Part shown: positions 6,315 to 12,912 of the stretch, one piece after another
Position numbering within the stretch: position 1 is the stretch's first letter
Layout of the letters: each line of letters starts with the position of its first letter
Source: CALACW01 sp002431305
GTDB taxonomy: Bacteria; Bacillota; Clostridia; Oscillospirales; Acutalibacteraceae
Assembly (NCBI GenBank): GCA_937890355.1
Contig: CALACW010000090.1
Span: 1 to 29,537, forward strand
Direction: 5' to 3'
DNA: 29,537 nucleotides
Program-made: the position numbers and the translations under genes
The notes under the pieces: model-generated
Told to the model about the DNA's origin: nothing
Seen by the model: the letters and a program-made list of their open reading frames with translations, nothing else
Databases searched by the model: none

Positions 6315-7007
6315 TCAGTATTTTAATGTATTAAGATATTCCTTTGTCTCGGGGGTAATGCGGAGGCTCTCGCGCGCTTTTTGAATCGACTTGTTGTGAG
6401 TCCATCTGTCAAGTCTGCGCTTTTTTATTAGCTCAATCGCCGAATCATACCGCTTTGTCAGAGCCTCGGCAATGTACCACGCCTGAGCCATATTGATATA
6501 GTATTCCTCGCTTTTTATATCGGAAACGGCGTTTAACTGCGACGGGGAAAAAACATCCGTTGATAAAAGTGACATCAGCGTGATAATGCCGTATCGTACG
6601 GTATATGTTCTGTCCGATTCGAGCCATTCTAACGCTGAATTTAAAATGTCGGCGGGGTGTTTTAAGAATGCCTTGGGTTTCATGGTGTCGCAAGTCGCCC
6701 AGTTGTCGACGAACGGCAGAAACGCGTTTATGTGCGATAAGCATTCGTCATAATCCTTTATCATTGCGATAATAAACGCGTGGAGGTTATTCTCGTCGTA
6801 ATATTTATGCGGTAAGTCCGATAAAAACTCCTCGGGCAGACCCGATTTGAAAATCTCCTTTGCGTACGCTCTTAGTACGGGAGTTCTCACGCCGATAATT
6901 GTATCTTTATCAATTGTCGGTATTAATTTTGAATGAAAATCACGGTACTTTTCGTCGCTTAAATCAAAAAGTGTCTGTCTGATTATTTCGGGTGAATAAT
7001 CGCTCAT
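6315..7007 (-). CDS. AlkD-family DNA alkylation repair protein
   Basis: A 230-residue, all-helical HEAT-like protein of the AlkD type. These glycosylases remove alkylated purines such as 3- and 7-methylpurines without base flipping. Matching features are a GVRTPVLRAYAKE segment near 40, the FVDNWATCD motif near 100, repeated helices and the C-terminal RRLDRWTHNKSIQKARES stretch. The start overlaps the upstream SDR stop (ATGA, 4 bp), so the two are co-translated. Many Firmicutes homologues are annotated only as DNA alkylation repair protein, and some may not be active glycosylases. Confidence 0.85.
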   Translation of the reverse strand: MSDYSPEIIRQTLFDLSDEKYRDFHSKLIPTIDKDTIIGVRTPVLRAYAKEIFKSGLPEEFLSDLPHKYYDENNLHAFIIAMIKDYDECLSHINAFLPFVDNWATCDTMKPKAFLKHPADILNSALEWLESDRTYTVRYGIITLMSLLSTDVFSPSQLNAVSDIKSEEYYINMAQAWYIAEALTKRYDSAIELIKKRRLDRWTHNKSIQKARESLRITPETKEYLNTLKY

Positions 7008-7786
7008 GAGTACATTTTCCTTATTATATAATTAATCGCTTTAAGAGGGAACACACGGCTTAAAAATACCTCCGCTTTCGAAATCGCTCCGACGGTTATG
7101 CGAAGCGGGGGATCGTTTTTCGTTGCCGCCGTAAATACGTCCTTTGCGACGGTTACGGGGTCCTTGCCGTTCTGTTCGTCCTTTGCCATTTTGCCGATAG
7201 AGCGCATGCTCGCCGACTTGTTGCCGTTTGCGTCGCTGTCCTCTATGACTCTCGCAGATGTAAAATCCGTCTTAGTGTCTCCCGGGAGAATCGCCGTGAC
7301 TCTGATTCCGAACGGGCGAACCTCCGTGTCGAGCGCGCGGGAAAATACCTCGACCGCGCTTTTTACCGCCGAGTACATGGCCTGATACGGCAGGGGCATT
7401 ATCGCGCCGACGGACGAGATGTTGATGATCCTGCCGCCAGACTTCTTCATATACGGGATTATCATTTTGCAAAGAACCGTAACGCTCGTAAAGTCGGTTC
7501 TGACTATCGATTCTATCGACTCTACGCTTGCGTCCTCGACGGCTCCCGCAATACCGAATCCCGCATTGTTCACGAGAATGTCGATATGTCCTTCCTTTTT
7601 ATAAATATCCTCAAATACCGCACCCATGGCTTCGTAGTCGTTTACGTCACCCTTTACGGACGTAAATTTATCGCTTTTAAATTCGCGTCTTGCGACTCCG
7701 TAAACCTTATATCCTCTGTCGCAAAAATACTCTGCGGTAACGCGTCCAATTCCGGATGACGCGCCCGTGATTATAACAGTTTTCAT
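7004..7786 (-). CDS. Short-chain dehydrogenase/reductase
   Basis: A 260-residue classical SDR, predicted to be an NAD(P)-dependent oxidoreductase of unknown substrate. It shows the nucleotide-binding TGASSGIG (7-14), NNAG (73-76), the catalytic Ser at about 124 in ISSVG, and YSAVK with Tyr 138 and Lys 142. VARRE after the second strand favours NADP(H). The start at 7786 follows GAGGTGA; an in-frame extension to 7852 has no ribosome site and would put extra residues before the Rossmann fold. It is the first gene of a two-gene operon with the AlkD gene. Confidence 0.9.
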   Translation of the reverse strand: MKTVIITGASSGIGRVTAEYFCDRGYKVYGVARREFKSDKFTSVKGDVNDYEAMGAVFEDIYKKEGHIDILVNNAGFGIAGAVEDASVESIESIVRTDFTSVTVLCKMIIPYMKKSGGRIINISSVGAIMPLPYQAMYSAVKSAVEVFSRALDTEVRPFGIRVTAILPGDTKTDFTSARVIEDSDANGNKSASMRSIGKMAKDEQNGKDPVTVAKDVFTAATKNDPPLRITVGAISKAEVFLSRVFPLKAINYIIRKMYS

Positions 7787-7805
7787 GAAAATCACCTCAC
7801 AGTTT

Positions 7806-7834
7806 ATTTTAGTAATATATAATAAGTTTGTCAA
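7806..7834 (-). promoter_or_regulatory. Promoter of the SDR-AlkD operon
   Basis: TTGACA (7829-7834), 17 bp, TAAAAT (7806-7811) on the minus strand, 19 bp before the SDR start. Confidence 0.65.
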
Positions 7835-7892
7835 CAAAGATGGTGTAAACAATGCGTGATTTTATCGTTTTGCACGAAAATGAACGGCGGTA

Positions 7893-7921
7893 TTGAATCA
7901 TAAAAAATAGTATGATAAAAT
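7893..7921 (+). promoter_or_regulatory. Candidate glyA promoter
   Basis: TTGAAT (7893-7898), 17 bp, TAAAAT (7916-7921). TATGAT at 7911 is an alternative -10 but lacks a well placed -35. No riboswitch fits in the short leader. Confidence 0.4.
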
Positions 7922-7944
7922 AATCGGCAGGAGCGTGATTATTA

Positions 7945-9198
7945 ATGTATAAAGATATGCTTGACGATATAGGTCTTATCGCAAAAACCGACGCGCAGGT
8001 CGCCGAGGCTATGCAGAAAGAACTTGAGCGTCAGAGAAGAAATATAGAGCTTATAGCGAGTGAAAATATTGTTTCACCTGCGGTTATGGCTGCCGCCGGA
8101 AGCGTGCTTACAAATAAATATGCCGAGGGATATCCCGGAAAGAGATACTACGGCGGTTGTCAGGATGTCGACATAGTCGAGAATCTTGCGATAGAGAGAG
8201 CGTGCAGACTTTTCGGCGCGAAATTTGCAAACGTTCAGCCTCACAGCGGGTCGCAGGCGAATATGGCTGTTTATTTCTCGCTTCTCGAGCCGGGCGACAC
8301 TGTAATGGGAATGGATCTCTCGCAGGGCGGACATCTTACGCACGGAAGTCCCGTAAATTTCAGCGGACGGCTTTATAACTTCGTTTCATACGGCGTAAAC
8401 GACGACGGATATATAGATTATTACGCTCTTGCCGATAAGGCCGCAGAAATTAAACCGAAAATGATAGTAGCGGGCGCGAGCGCATATTCGAGAGAAATTC
8501 GTTTTGACATGCTCGCCGACATAGCGCACGAAAACGGCGCGCTTTTAATGGTCGACATGGCGCATATTGCGGGACTCGTCGCGGGCGGAGTTCACATGAA
8601 TCCCATAGAGTACGCCGACGTTGTTACGACTACTACGCATAAGACGTTAAGAGGACCGAGAGGCGGTCTCATTCTTACAAATAACGAGGAATACGCAAAG
8701 AAGATTAATAAAAATATATTCCCCGGAATTCAGGGCGGCCCGCTTGAGCATATCATTGCGGCAAAGGCAGTATGCTTCGGCGAGGCTCTGACGGATTCGT
8801 TCAGAGATTACGCGGCGGCTGTCGTCTCTAACGCAAAGGCTCTTGCCGAGGCTCTTAATGAAAGAGGCGTCAAAATGGTTTCGGGCGGAACTGACAATCA
8901 CCTCATTCTTATCGACCTTTCCGACGAGGAGTGCACGGGCAAAGAGCTTGAAAACAAACTCGACGAGGTCTGCATTACGGTTAATAAGAATACCGTACCC
9001 AATGAAAAACGCAGTCCGTTTATCACAAGCGGAATTCGTATCGGTACGCCTGCCGTTACGACGAGGGGCATGAAGCCGGAGGATATGAAAATTATCGCCG
9101 ACTGTATCGCCGACTGCATATATGATTTTGACAATAAAAAAGAGGATATCGCAGGCAGGGTCAAGGCTCTTACCGACAAATATCCGCTTTACGAATAA
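7945..9198 (+). CDS. glyA: Serine hydroxymethyltransferase
   Basis: A PLP enzyme that converts serine and tetrahydrofolate to glycine and 5,10-methylene-THF, supplying one-carbon units in the cytoplasm. The 417 residues match the family length. Motifs include ELIASENIVS, AEGYPGKRYYGGC, PHSGSQAN, the VDMAHIAGLVAGG strand and the PLP lysine in TTTTHKTLRGPRGG (about Lys 233). AGGAG precedes the ATG by 11 nt. A strong terminator follows at 9224-9259. Confidence 0.97.
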   Translation: MYKDMLDDIGLIAKTDAQVAEAMQKELERQRRNIELIASENIVSPAVMAAAGSVLTNKYAEGYPGKRYYGGCQDVDIVENLAIERACRLFGAKFANVQPHSGSQANMAVYFSLLEPGDTVMGMDLSQGGHLTHGSPVNFSGRLYNFVSYGVNDDGYIDYYALADKAAEIKPKMIVAGASAYSREIRFDMLADIAHENGALLMVDMAHIAGLVAGGVHMNPIEYADVVTTTTHKTLRGPRGGLILTNNEEYAKKINKNIFPGIQGGPLEHIIAAKAVCFGEALTDSFRDYAAAVVSNAKALAEALNERGVKMVSGGTDNHLILIDLSDEECTGKELENKLDEVCITVNKNTVPNEKRSPFITSGIRIGTPAVTTRGMKPEDMKIIADCIADCIYDFDNKKEDIAGRVKALTDKYPLYE

Positions 9199-9223
9199 TT
9201 ATTATTTATTATTTAAAAAGCAA

Positions 9224-9259
9224 AGGCGCTTTTCCGTTGGGAGAAAAGCGTCTTTTTTT
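9224..9259 (+). terminator. Terminator after glyA
   Basis: AGGCGCTTTTCC/GGAGAAAAGCGTCT stem with a short loop, followed by seven T. The T-run ends a few bases before the ribosome site of the next gene. Confidence 0.8.
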
Positions 9260-9274
9260 GTGAGGCGTTTAATT

Positions 9275-9973
9275 ATGAAAAAGATTATAGGCGTATGTTC
9301 GCTGTATGATTATGAAAAGGAATCGATATGGATGCTTCCCGGGTATATGAACGGAATAGAAAAAGCGGGAGGCGCGCCGATTATTCTGCCATTGACCGAC
9401 GACAGAGAGGTTCTTGCCTCCGTGCTTAAAAGCTGCTCGGGCGTTCTTCTGACCGGCGGACAGGATGTTTCACCTGAAATTTACGGCGAAAAACGTATAA
9501 ATGAATGCGGTGAGACGTGCGAAATGCGCGATAAGTGTGAGAAAATCATACTTGATTACGCGCTCGAAAATGATATACCAGTACTCGGAATCTGCCGGGG
9601 AATCCAGTTTTTAAACGCATATCTCGGCGGAACGCTGTATCAGGATCTCGATACACAATTTAATACTGAAACAGACCATCACATGACCCCGCCGTATGAC
9701 CGCGCGGTTCATGAGGTCGATATAGTTAAGGATTCGCCGTTATATGAATTATTAAAAAAAGACAGAATCGGCGTTAACAGCTATCATCATCAGGCGGTAA
9801 AGGAGCTTGCAAAGAGCCTTACCGCGTTTGCATATTCTGAGGACGGACTCGTCGAGGGCGTTTATATGAAGGATAAAAAATTCGTCTGGGCTGTGCAGTG
9901 GCACCCGGAATTATCATTTGAATCAGACGAAAATTCAATGAAAATACTCTCCGCGTTCGTTTCTGCGACTTGA
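9275..9973 (+). CDS. Class I glutamine amidotransferase-like hydrolase (PuuD/peptidase C26 family)
   Basis: A 232-residue protein of the gamma-glutamyl-gamma-aminobutyrate hydrolase type, predicted to cleave gamma-glutamyl amide bonds. The catalytic triad is visible: Cys 107 in GICRGIQ, His 210 and Glu 212 in QWHPE. LLTGGQDVSP and NSYHHQAVK are further family motifs. The substrate is uncertain: no putrescine genes are nearby, so the puuD name is not justified. GAGGCG precedes the ATG. The gene starts about 15 nt after the glyA terminator, leaving little room for a separate promoter, so expression may depend on readthrough. Confidence 0.85.
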   Translation: MKKIIGVCSLYDYEKESIWMLPGYMNGIEKAGGAPIILPLTDDREVLASVLKSCSGVLLTGGQDVSPEIYGEKRINECGETCEMRDKCEKIILDYALENDIPVLGICRGIQFLNAYLGGTLYQDLDTQFNTETDHHMTPPYDRAVHEVDIVKDSPLYELLKKDRIGVNSYHHQAVKELAKSLTAFAYSEDGLVEGVYMKDKKFVWAVQWHPELSFESDENSMKILSAFVSAT

Positions 9974-10000
9974 TTTTAACACGATATTAAGTTAAAATCA
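9971..10000. repeat. Perfect inverted repeat between amidotransferase and NUDIX genes
   Basis: TGATTTTAAC and GTTAAAATCA form perfect 10-bp arms around 10 bp. The left arm contains the TGA stop of the amidotransferase gene. TTTT follows. It could be a weak AT-rich terminator or an operator for the NUDIX gene. Confidence 0.6.
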
Positions 10001-10017
10001 TTTTGGAGGTTTTTAGC

Positions 10018-10641
10018 ATGAAAGAACTTGATAAATTTACAAAATGGGCGTGCGAGATTCAGAGTCTTGCCCAGGCCGGACTCGAATATTCAACGAATAT
10101 ATACGATATTGAACGTTTCGAGAGACTTCGCGATATTTCCGCAGAAATGATAGCGGAGAAAGCCGACATTACAATAGAAAAAGCAAAGTCGCTTTTCTGT
10201 AGCGAAAAAGGATATCAGACCCCGAAAATCGACACGCGCGCCGCGGTGTTCGACGGCGATAAAATTCTGCTCGTAAAAGAGAACGACGGCAGGTGGTCGC
10301 TCCCCGGCGGGTGGTGCGATTTTGATTTGTCGATTGCCGAAAACACGATAAAAGAGACGAGAGAAGAGGCGGGGCTTAATGTTACCGCCGACAGGCTCAT
10401 AGCTGTTCATGACAGGAAAAAACATAACGAACCGCCCTACGTTTACGGCGTTATCAAAACGTTTACGATATGCACGGCGATTGACGGCGAGTTTAAAGAA
10501 AATTCCGAGACGACCCAAAGACGGTACTTTTCAAAATCCGAGCTTCCCGAAAATTTAAGCGAGGAAAAGGTAAACAAAGAGCAGATATTAATGTGCTTCG
10601 ACGCTAAAGACGACGAAAACTGGGAGGTCAGATTCGATTGA
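10018..10641 (+). CDS. NUDIX hydrolase with N-terminal helical domain
   Basis: A 207-residue protein. Residues 1-65 resemble the helical N-terminal domain found on some Firmicutes NUDIX proteins (FTKWACEIQSLAQAGLEYS). The NUDIX fold follows with LPGGWCDFDLS...KETREEAGL. The metal-binding Glu residues 113, 116 and 117 are present, but the first Glu of the canonical GX5E box is Leu 104, and the Arg before them is Lys, as seen in this subgroup. It likely hydrolyses a nucleoside diphosphate-linked compound; the substrate is unknown. GGAGG lies 9 nt before the ATG at 10018, which is preferred to the upstream in-frame codon at 10003. The stop overlaps the start of the next gene. Confidence 0.88.
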   Translation: MKELDKFTKWACEIQSLAQAGLEYSTNIYDIERFERLRDISAEMIAEKADITIEKAKSLFCSEKGYQTPKIDTRAAVFDGDKILLVKENDGRWSLPGGWCDFDLSIAENTIKETREEAGLNVTADRLIAVHDRKKHNEPPYVYGVIKTFTICTAIDGEFKENSETTQRRYFSKSELPENLSEEKVNKEQILMCFDAKDDENWEVRFD

Positions 10642-11072
10642 TAACGGATATCGAAAACGCAAAAGACGCGCTCGAGGGACATTCCATAGCTCTTTGTAAG
10701 GACGGAAAAATCATAACGAGCGATTTAAGGGGCGTTGCGCCCATGCTGTCGTTTCTTGATAATGAAACAGACCTCTCGGGGTTCTCCGCCGCCGACCTTA
10801 TCGTAGGCAAAGCCGCCGCCATGCTGTTTGTAAAGGCGGGTATAAAAGAGGTCTACGCCCGCGTTATGTCTCAGTCCGGACGAGATTTTCTCATTCGTCA
10901 CGGTATAGAATGTTCGTACGGCACCCTTTGCGAAAAAATAATCAACAGGGACAAAACGGATATCTGCCCCATGGAAAAAGCAGTCGGTGACACGGACGAC
11001 GTTGACGAAGGAATCGAGAGAATAAAAAATAAGCTCTCATTTCTTCGTTCGATGAAAAAATTAGAGCGTTGA
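10638..11072 (+). CDS. DUF1893 family protein
   Basis: A 144-residue protein matching the DUF1893 family: an N-terminal IENAKDALEGHSIALCKDGKI stretch, the GFSAADLIVGKAAAMLFVKAG helix, a YARVMSQSG segment and the C-terminal CPMEKAV motif. These are small cytosolic proteins related in fold to cytidine deaminases, with no established function. The start is TTG at 10638, overlapping the NUDIX stop, with GGGAGG 10 nt upstream. The stop is only 4 bp from that of the converging trmB. Confidence 0.85.
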   Translation: MITDIENAKDALEGHSIALCKDGKIITSDLRGVAPMLSFLDNETDLSGFSAADLIVGKAAAMLFVKAGIKEVYARVMSQSGRDFLIRHGIECSYGTLCEKIINRDKTDICPMEKAVGDTDDVDEGIERIKNKLSFLRSMKKLER

Positions 11073-11076
11073 AAGT

Positions 11077-11748
11077 TTATTTTAAATACGCTTCGAGTCT
11101 GTATATCGGCTGACCGAGGTCTGTGAATCTTTTTTCGTACTCAGTCATAATGTTGCCCTCAAATGAGCTGTTGTGCAAATCGAACGTGACGTTTTTTAAT
11201 GCAAACCCGTTCTGCGAAAATTCCTCTATCGAGTACTCGAAGAAATGCATGTTGTCGGTTTTTTGATGAATTTCCGCGCCGGGGGCGAGGAGAGGTTTGT
11301 ATATTTCGAGAAAACGACGGTTTGTAAGCCGGTGCGAAGCGTATTTTTTCTTCGGAAACGGGCAGGAGAAATTAAGATAAATCCGCGCTATCGAATTCGG
11401 AGTAATGTATTTCGGCAGATATTCCGCTCTGCATTTTATGAATTTAACGTTCGTAACGCCCATAGACTTCGCCTTTTTGCACGCTAACATTATGACGTTC
11501 GCGTTAAGCTCGACGGCAAGGAAATTTGTATTGGGGTTTTGTTTTGCCTTTTCGCATATAAACTGTCCCTTGCCGCACCCGATTTCGAGTTCGACTCTGT
11601 TATCGCTGCCGAATAGCTTTTTGTAATCAAAGTATTCTTTTTTATCGACGGCGGTGTTGTAATTCCTATCGTCGGTGACGGGGCTTAACAGTATATCGGA
11701 ACACTCGAGGAGCTTTTCCTCGAGATTTTTTTTACGTCTCATTCTCAT
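11077..11748 (-). CDS. trmB: tRNA (guanine-N7-)-methyltransferase, TrmB type
   Basis: Predicted to methylate G46 in the tRNA variable loop using SAM. The 223-residue protein has the SAM-binding ELEIGCGKGQF (53-63), the NFS-P-PKK region (126-135) and the C-terminal TEYEKRF (202-208). The family motif is normally NFSDPWPKK; here it reads NFSCPFPKK, with Cys 129 where a functionally important Asp usually sits. The ATG at 11748 follows AGAGGT by 7 nt; an extension to a TTG at 11775 is unlikely. It has its own promoter, divergent from the next NUDIX gene. Confidence 0.88.
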   Translation of the reverse strand: MRMRRKKNLEEKLLECSDILLSPVTDDRNYNTAVDKKEYFDYKKLFGSDNRVELEIGCGKGQFICEKAKQNPNTNFLAVELNANVIMLACKKAKSMGVTNVKFIKCRAEYLPKYITPNSIARIYLNFSCPFPKKKYASHRLTNRRFLEIYKPLLAPGAEIHQKTDNMHFFEYSIEEFSQNGFALKNVTFDLHNSSFEGNIMTEYEKRFTDLGQPIYRLEAYLK

Positions 11749-11778
11749 TTTGTGTACCTCTTTTTTAATATCCAAAAT

Positions 11779-11807
11779 ATTTTACTATAAAACCGAGCGT
11801 AAATCAA
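11779..11807 (-). promoter_or_regulatory. Promoter of trmB
   Basis: TTGATT (11802-11807), 17 bp, TAAAAT (11779-11784) on the minus strand. Confidence 0.55.
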
Positions 11808-11809
11808 TA

Positions 11810-11838
11810 TTGAAAATCGAATCGTAAGAATGTATAAT
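11810..11838 (+). promoter_or_regulatory. Promoter of the ADP-ribose-type NUDIX gene
   Basis: TTGAAA (11810-11815), 17 bp, TATAAT (11833-11838). The -10 ends 17 nt before the ATG, so the leader is only about 10 nt. Its -35 lies 2 bp from the divergent trmB -35. Confidence 0.75.
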
Positions 11839-11855
11839 CGTATTCGGTGATTATT

Positions 11856-12413
11856 ATGTATGAAAATTTAAAAGAAGTAAAAAAGGATTCGGAGGAAATA
11901 TTCGACGGCGTTATTCTGCATCTTTTTAAGGATACCGTAATTCTGCCGAACGGTCAGACCGCGACTCGCGAAGTCATAAGACACAACGGCGCGGCGGCGA
12001 TAGTTCCGATTAACAAAAACGGCGAGGTGCTTATGGAAAAGCAGTTTCGATATCCGTTTGACTGCGTTATGACTGAGATACCCGCGGGCAAACTCGATAA
12101 GGGCGAGGATCCCGAGACGGGCGCAAGGCGCGAGCTTATTGAGGAGACCGGGCTCACGGGCGGAAAATTTGTATCAATCGGAACGCTCTATCCGTCGGTT
12201 GCGTATGTGGACGAAGTAATTCACATGTACATTGCGACGGGCTTTACGCAGGGCGAAAATCACCTGGACGAGGACGAATTTTTAGAGACCGAGTGGGTTC
12301 ATATAGATAAGCTTTATAAGAGCGTTATGGCGGGTGAAATCCCCGATTCCAAAACCCAGACGGCGATATTAAAAACATATTGTCTGTATCATGAGGGTAA
12401 ACTGGATTTATAA
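11856..12413 (+). CDS. NUDIX hydrolase, ADP-ribose pyrophosphatase type
   Basis: A 185-residue protein like Firmicutes NudF, predicted to split ADP-ribose into AMP and ribose-5-phosphate. A complete NUDIX box is visible at about 78-100 (GKLDKGEDPETGARRELIEETG), preceded by QFRYPFD and EIPAGK, both typical of ADP-ribose hydrolases. The later EDEFLETEWV fits the family. GGTGATT just upstream of ATG 11856 is the likely ribosome site; the in-frame GTG at 11847 lies inside it. The gene stands alone. A link to NAD turnover with the Sir2 gene 3.3 kb away is possible but not shown. Confidence 0.88.
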   Translation: MYENLKEVKKDSEEIFDGVILHLFKDTVILPNGQTATREVIRHNGAAAIVPINKNGEVLMEKQFRYPFDCVMTEIPAGKLDKGEDPETGARRELIEETGLTGGKFVSIGTLYPSVAYVDEVIHMYIATGFTQGENHLDEDEFLETEWVHIDKLYKSVMAGEIPDSKTQTAILKTYCLYHEGKLDL

Positions 12414-12464
12414 TAATATTTAATTAAAAAAGAGAAACCGAGCCGATTTTGTGCCTTTACCGCG

Positions 12465-12500
12465 GGAAGACAATGTCTTCCTCTACATAATTTGTTTTTT
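12465..12500. terminator. Possible terminator hairpin
   Basis: GGAAGAC/GTCTTCC, a perfect 7-bp stem with a 3-nt loop, lies between the converging NUDIX and cupin genes. A T-rich run begins about 12 nt downstream on the plus strand, too far for a classic terminator. The rest of 12414-12548 is AT-rich without coding signs. Confidence 0.35.
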
Positions 12501-12548
12501 TTATAATTAATTTGTTAATTTGTACGGTAAATTATTGTTTTTTAAGAA

Positions 12549-12899
12549 TTACAATGTAAGAATCACTGCGACGACTCTTAATGTGCCGGAGGGTTCGCGG
12601 TTTGCTATCGAGTGGAACTGTCCGTTTTTGCATATACAGCTGTCGCCGGCGTGAAGGATTTCTGTTTTGCCGTTGTCATCGTATGCTGCGGTACCCTCGA
12701 TTATATAGAAAATTTCCTCCTCGTTTTCATGAATATGCTTGCCGATAGAACATCCGGGTTCGAGCGTAAGGGTTGCGAGAAGTCTCGCCTTTCCGTCGTA
12801 TTCGCCGGAGGAAAGAAAATCCTTGACAACCACCTGGCCGTCGCCGCCGCGCATTGCCTTTCTGATGTTTTCGGTCATTTCGTTTGCTCGTTTAATCAT
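12549..12899 (-). CDS. Cupin domain protein
   Basis: A 116-residue single-domain cupin. Both motifs are present: GCSIGKHIHENEEEIFYIIEG, with metal ligands His 55, His 57 and a Glu at 61/62, and AGDSCICKNGQFHSIAN, with His 96. Such proteins bind a metal and may be small isomerases, dioxygenases or sensors; the function is not predictable. AAGGAGC overlaps the stop region of the upstream protease gene, so it is the last gene of the leftward Sir2 operon. Confidence 0.85.
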   Translation of the reverse strand: MIKRANEMTENIRKAMRGGDGQVVVKDFLSSGEYDGKARLLATLTLEPGCSIGKHIHENEEEIFYIIEGTAAYDDNGKTEILHAGDSCICKNGQFHSIANREPSGTLRVVAVILTL

Positions 12900-12912
12900 T
12901 TTTTATTGCTCC

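Noticed and set aside
7861..7944. Riboswitch upstream of glyA
   Set aside because: The leader between the likely promoter and ATG is too short for a known glycine or folate riboswitch.
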